64,000 nucleotides of DNA from Astrobacterium formosum (GTDB lineage Bacteria > Pseudomonadota > Alphaproteobacteria > Rhizobiales > Xanthobacteraceae): assembly GCA_030848545.1 (NCBI GenBank), contig JAVDCA010000019.1:90476-154475 (forward strand). The letters are read 5' to 3'. Of this stretch, positions 63,977 to 64,000 are shown piece by piece (position 1 is the stretch's first letter; each line of letters opens with the position of its first letter). The position numbers and the translations under genes were made by a program. The notes below the pieces were generated by a model. It ran no database searches. It was not told where the DNA came from and saw only the letters and a list, made by a program, of their open reading frames with translations.

Positions 63977-64000
63977 GTGAGACTGGCAAAAGTGTCTCAC
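63977..64000. repeat. Inverted repeat downstream of tRNA-Lys, at the window edge
   Basis: GTGAGAC (63977-63983) and GTCTCAC (63994-64000) form a 7-bp inverted repeat. It is 48 bp past the tRNA and may be a terminator stem, or the start of an element that continues beyond the window. Confidence 0.4.

Overview
The window is 64 kb of GC-rich, densely packed chromosome from an alphaproteobacterium, most likely a member of the Hyphomicrobiales (Bradyrhizobium/Xanthobacteraceae side). The basis is a Bradyrhizobium-type ndvC-ndvD-ndvB cyclic beta-(1,3)(1,6)-glucan locus, an IalB-family protein, the mfd/sdhE/recG/DUF502/glmS/glmU neighbourhood, many TRAP and aromatic-catabolism genes, and intergenic palindromes of the 'GTCATTGCGAGGAGCGAAGC' type. 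About 55 protein genes, one tRNA, two intergenic repeat families and several candidate control sites are supported. No CRISPR array, rRNA, insertion sequence or prophage was found.

0-16 kb: an IclR regulator (PcaR type, cut by the left edge) is divergent from pcaI-pcaJ-pcaF, the last steps of the beta-ketoadipate pathway, with two PcaR-like boxes between them. Next come an RpiR regulator / class III aminotransferase / TAXI binding protein operon, an NDH-2-like flavoprotein divergent from rimO, a TonB-C-terminal protein, a quinone oxidoreductase/CPBP protease pair, a parDE toxin-antitoxin pair with a frameshifted toxin, TerC, a DUF2182 membrane protein and a UbiH-like monooxygenase.

16-31 kb: the most distinctive locus is a three-gene operon: a 1399-residue Pls/PosA-type non-ribosomal peptide synthetase (adenylation, carrier, then three membrane-separated left-handed beta-helix modules), a GNAT acetyltransferase and a dedicated phosphopantetheinyl transferase. 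It looks like a self-contained machine for making and perhaps capping an amino-acid homopolymer. Then follow an AEC transporter, a Chloroflexus-like malyl-CoA lyase, hspQ, an IalB protein, a family-5 peptide-binding protein, and a catalytically eroded AMP-ligase homologue beside a receiver-like protein with a degenerate GGDEF domain.

31-55 kb: housekeeping genes (YbaK, two HupE/UreJ proteins, NfeD-stomatin, mfd, sdhE, recG, TPR, DUF502, glmS, glmU) are interrupted between sdhE and recG by an accessory block. The block holds a DctPQM TRAP transporter, an HpcH/HpaI aldolase, a TetR regulator with an integrase-like N-terminal extension, a DUF2087 protein, and two paralogous alpha/beta hydrolases that bracket the transporter/aldolase/regulator core. 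A perfect palindrome in the aldolase promoter and direct repeats upstream of the regulator suggest local control.

55-64 kb: a SPOR-like membrane protein, the ndvC / ndvD / ndvB locus, an M20 amidohydrolase and tRNA-Lys(TTT). Translational coupling through ATGA/GTGA overlaps is frequent (seven gene pairs). All functional assignments come from reading motifs by eye; no database search was run.
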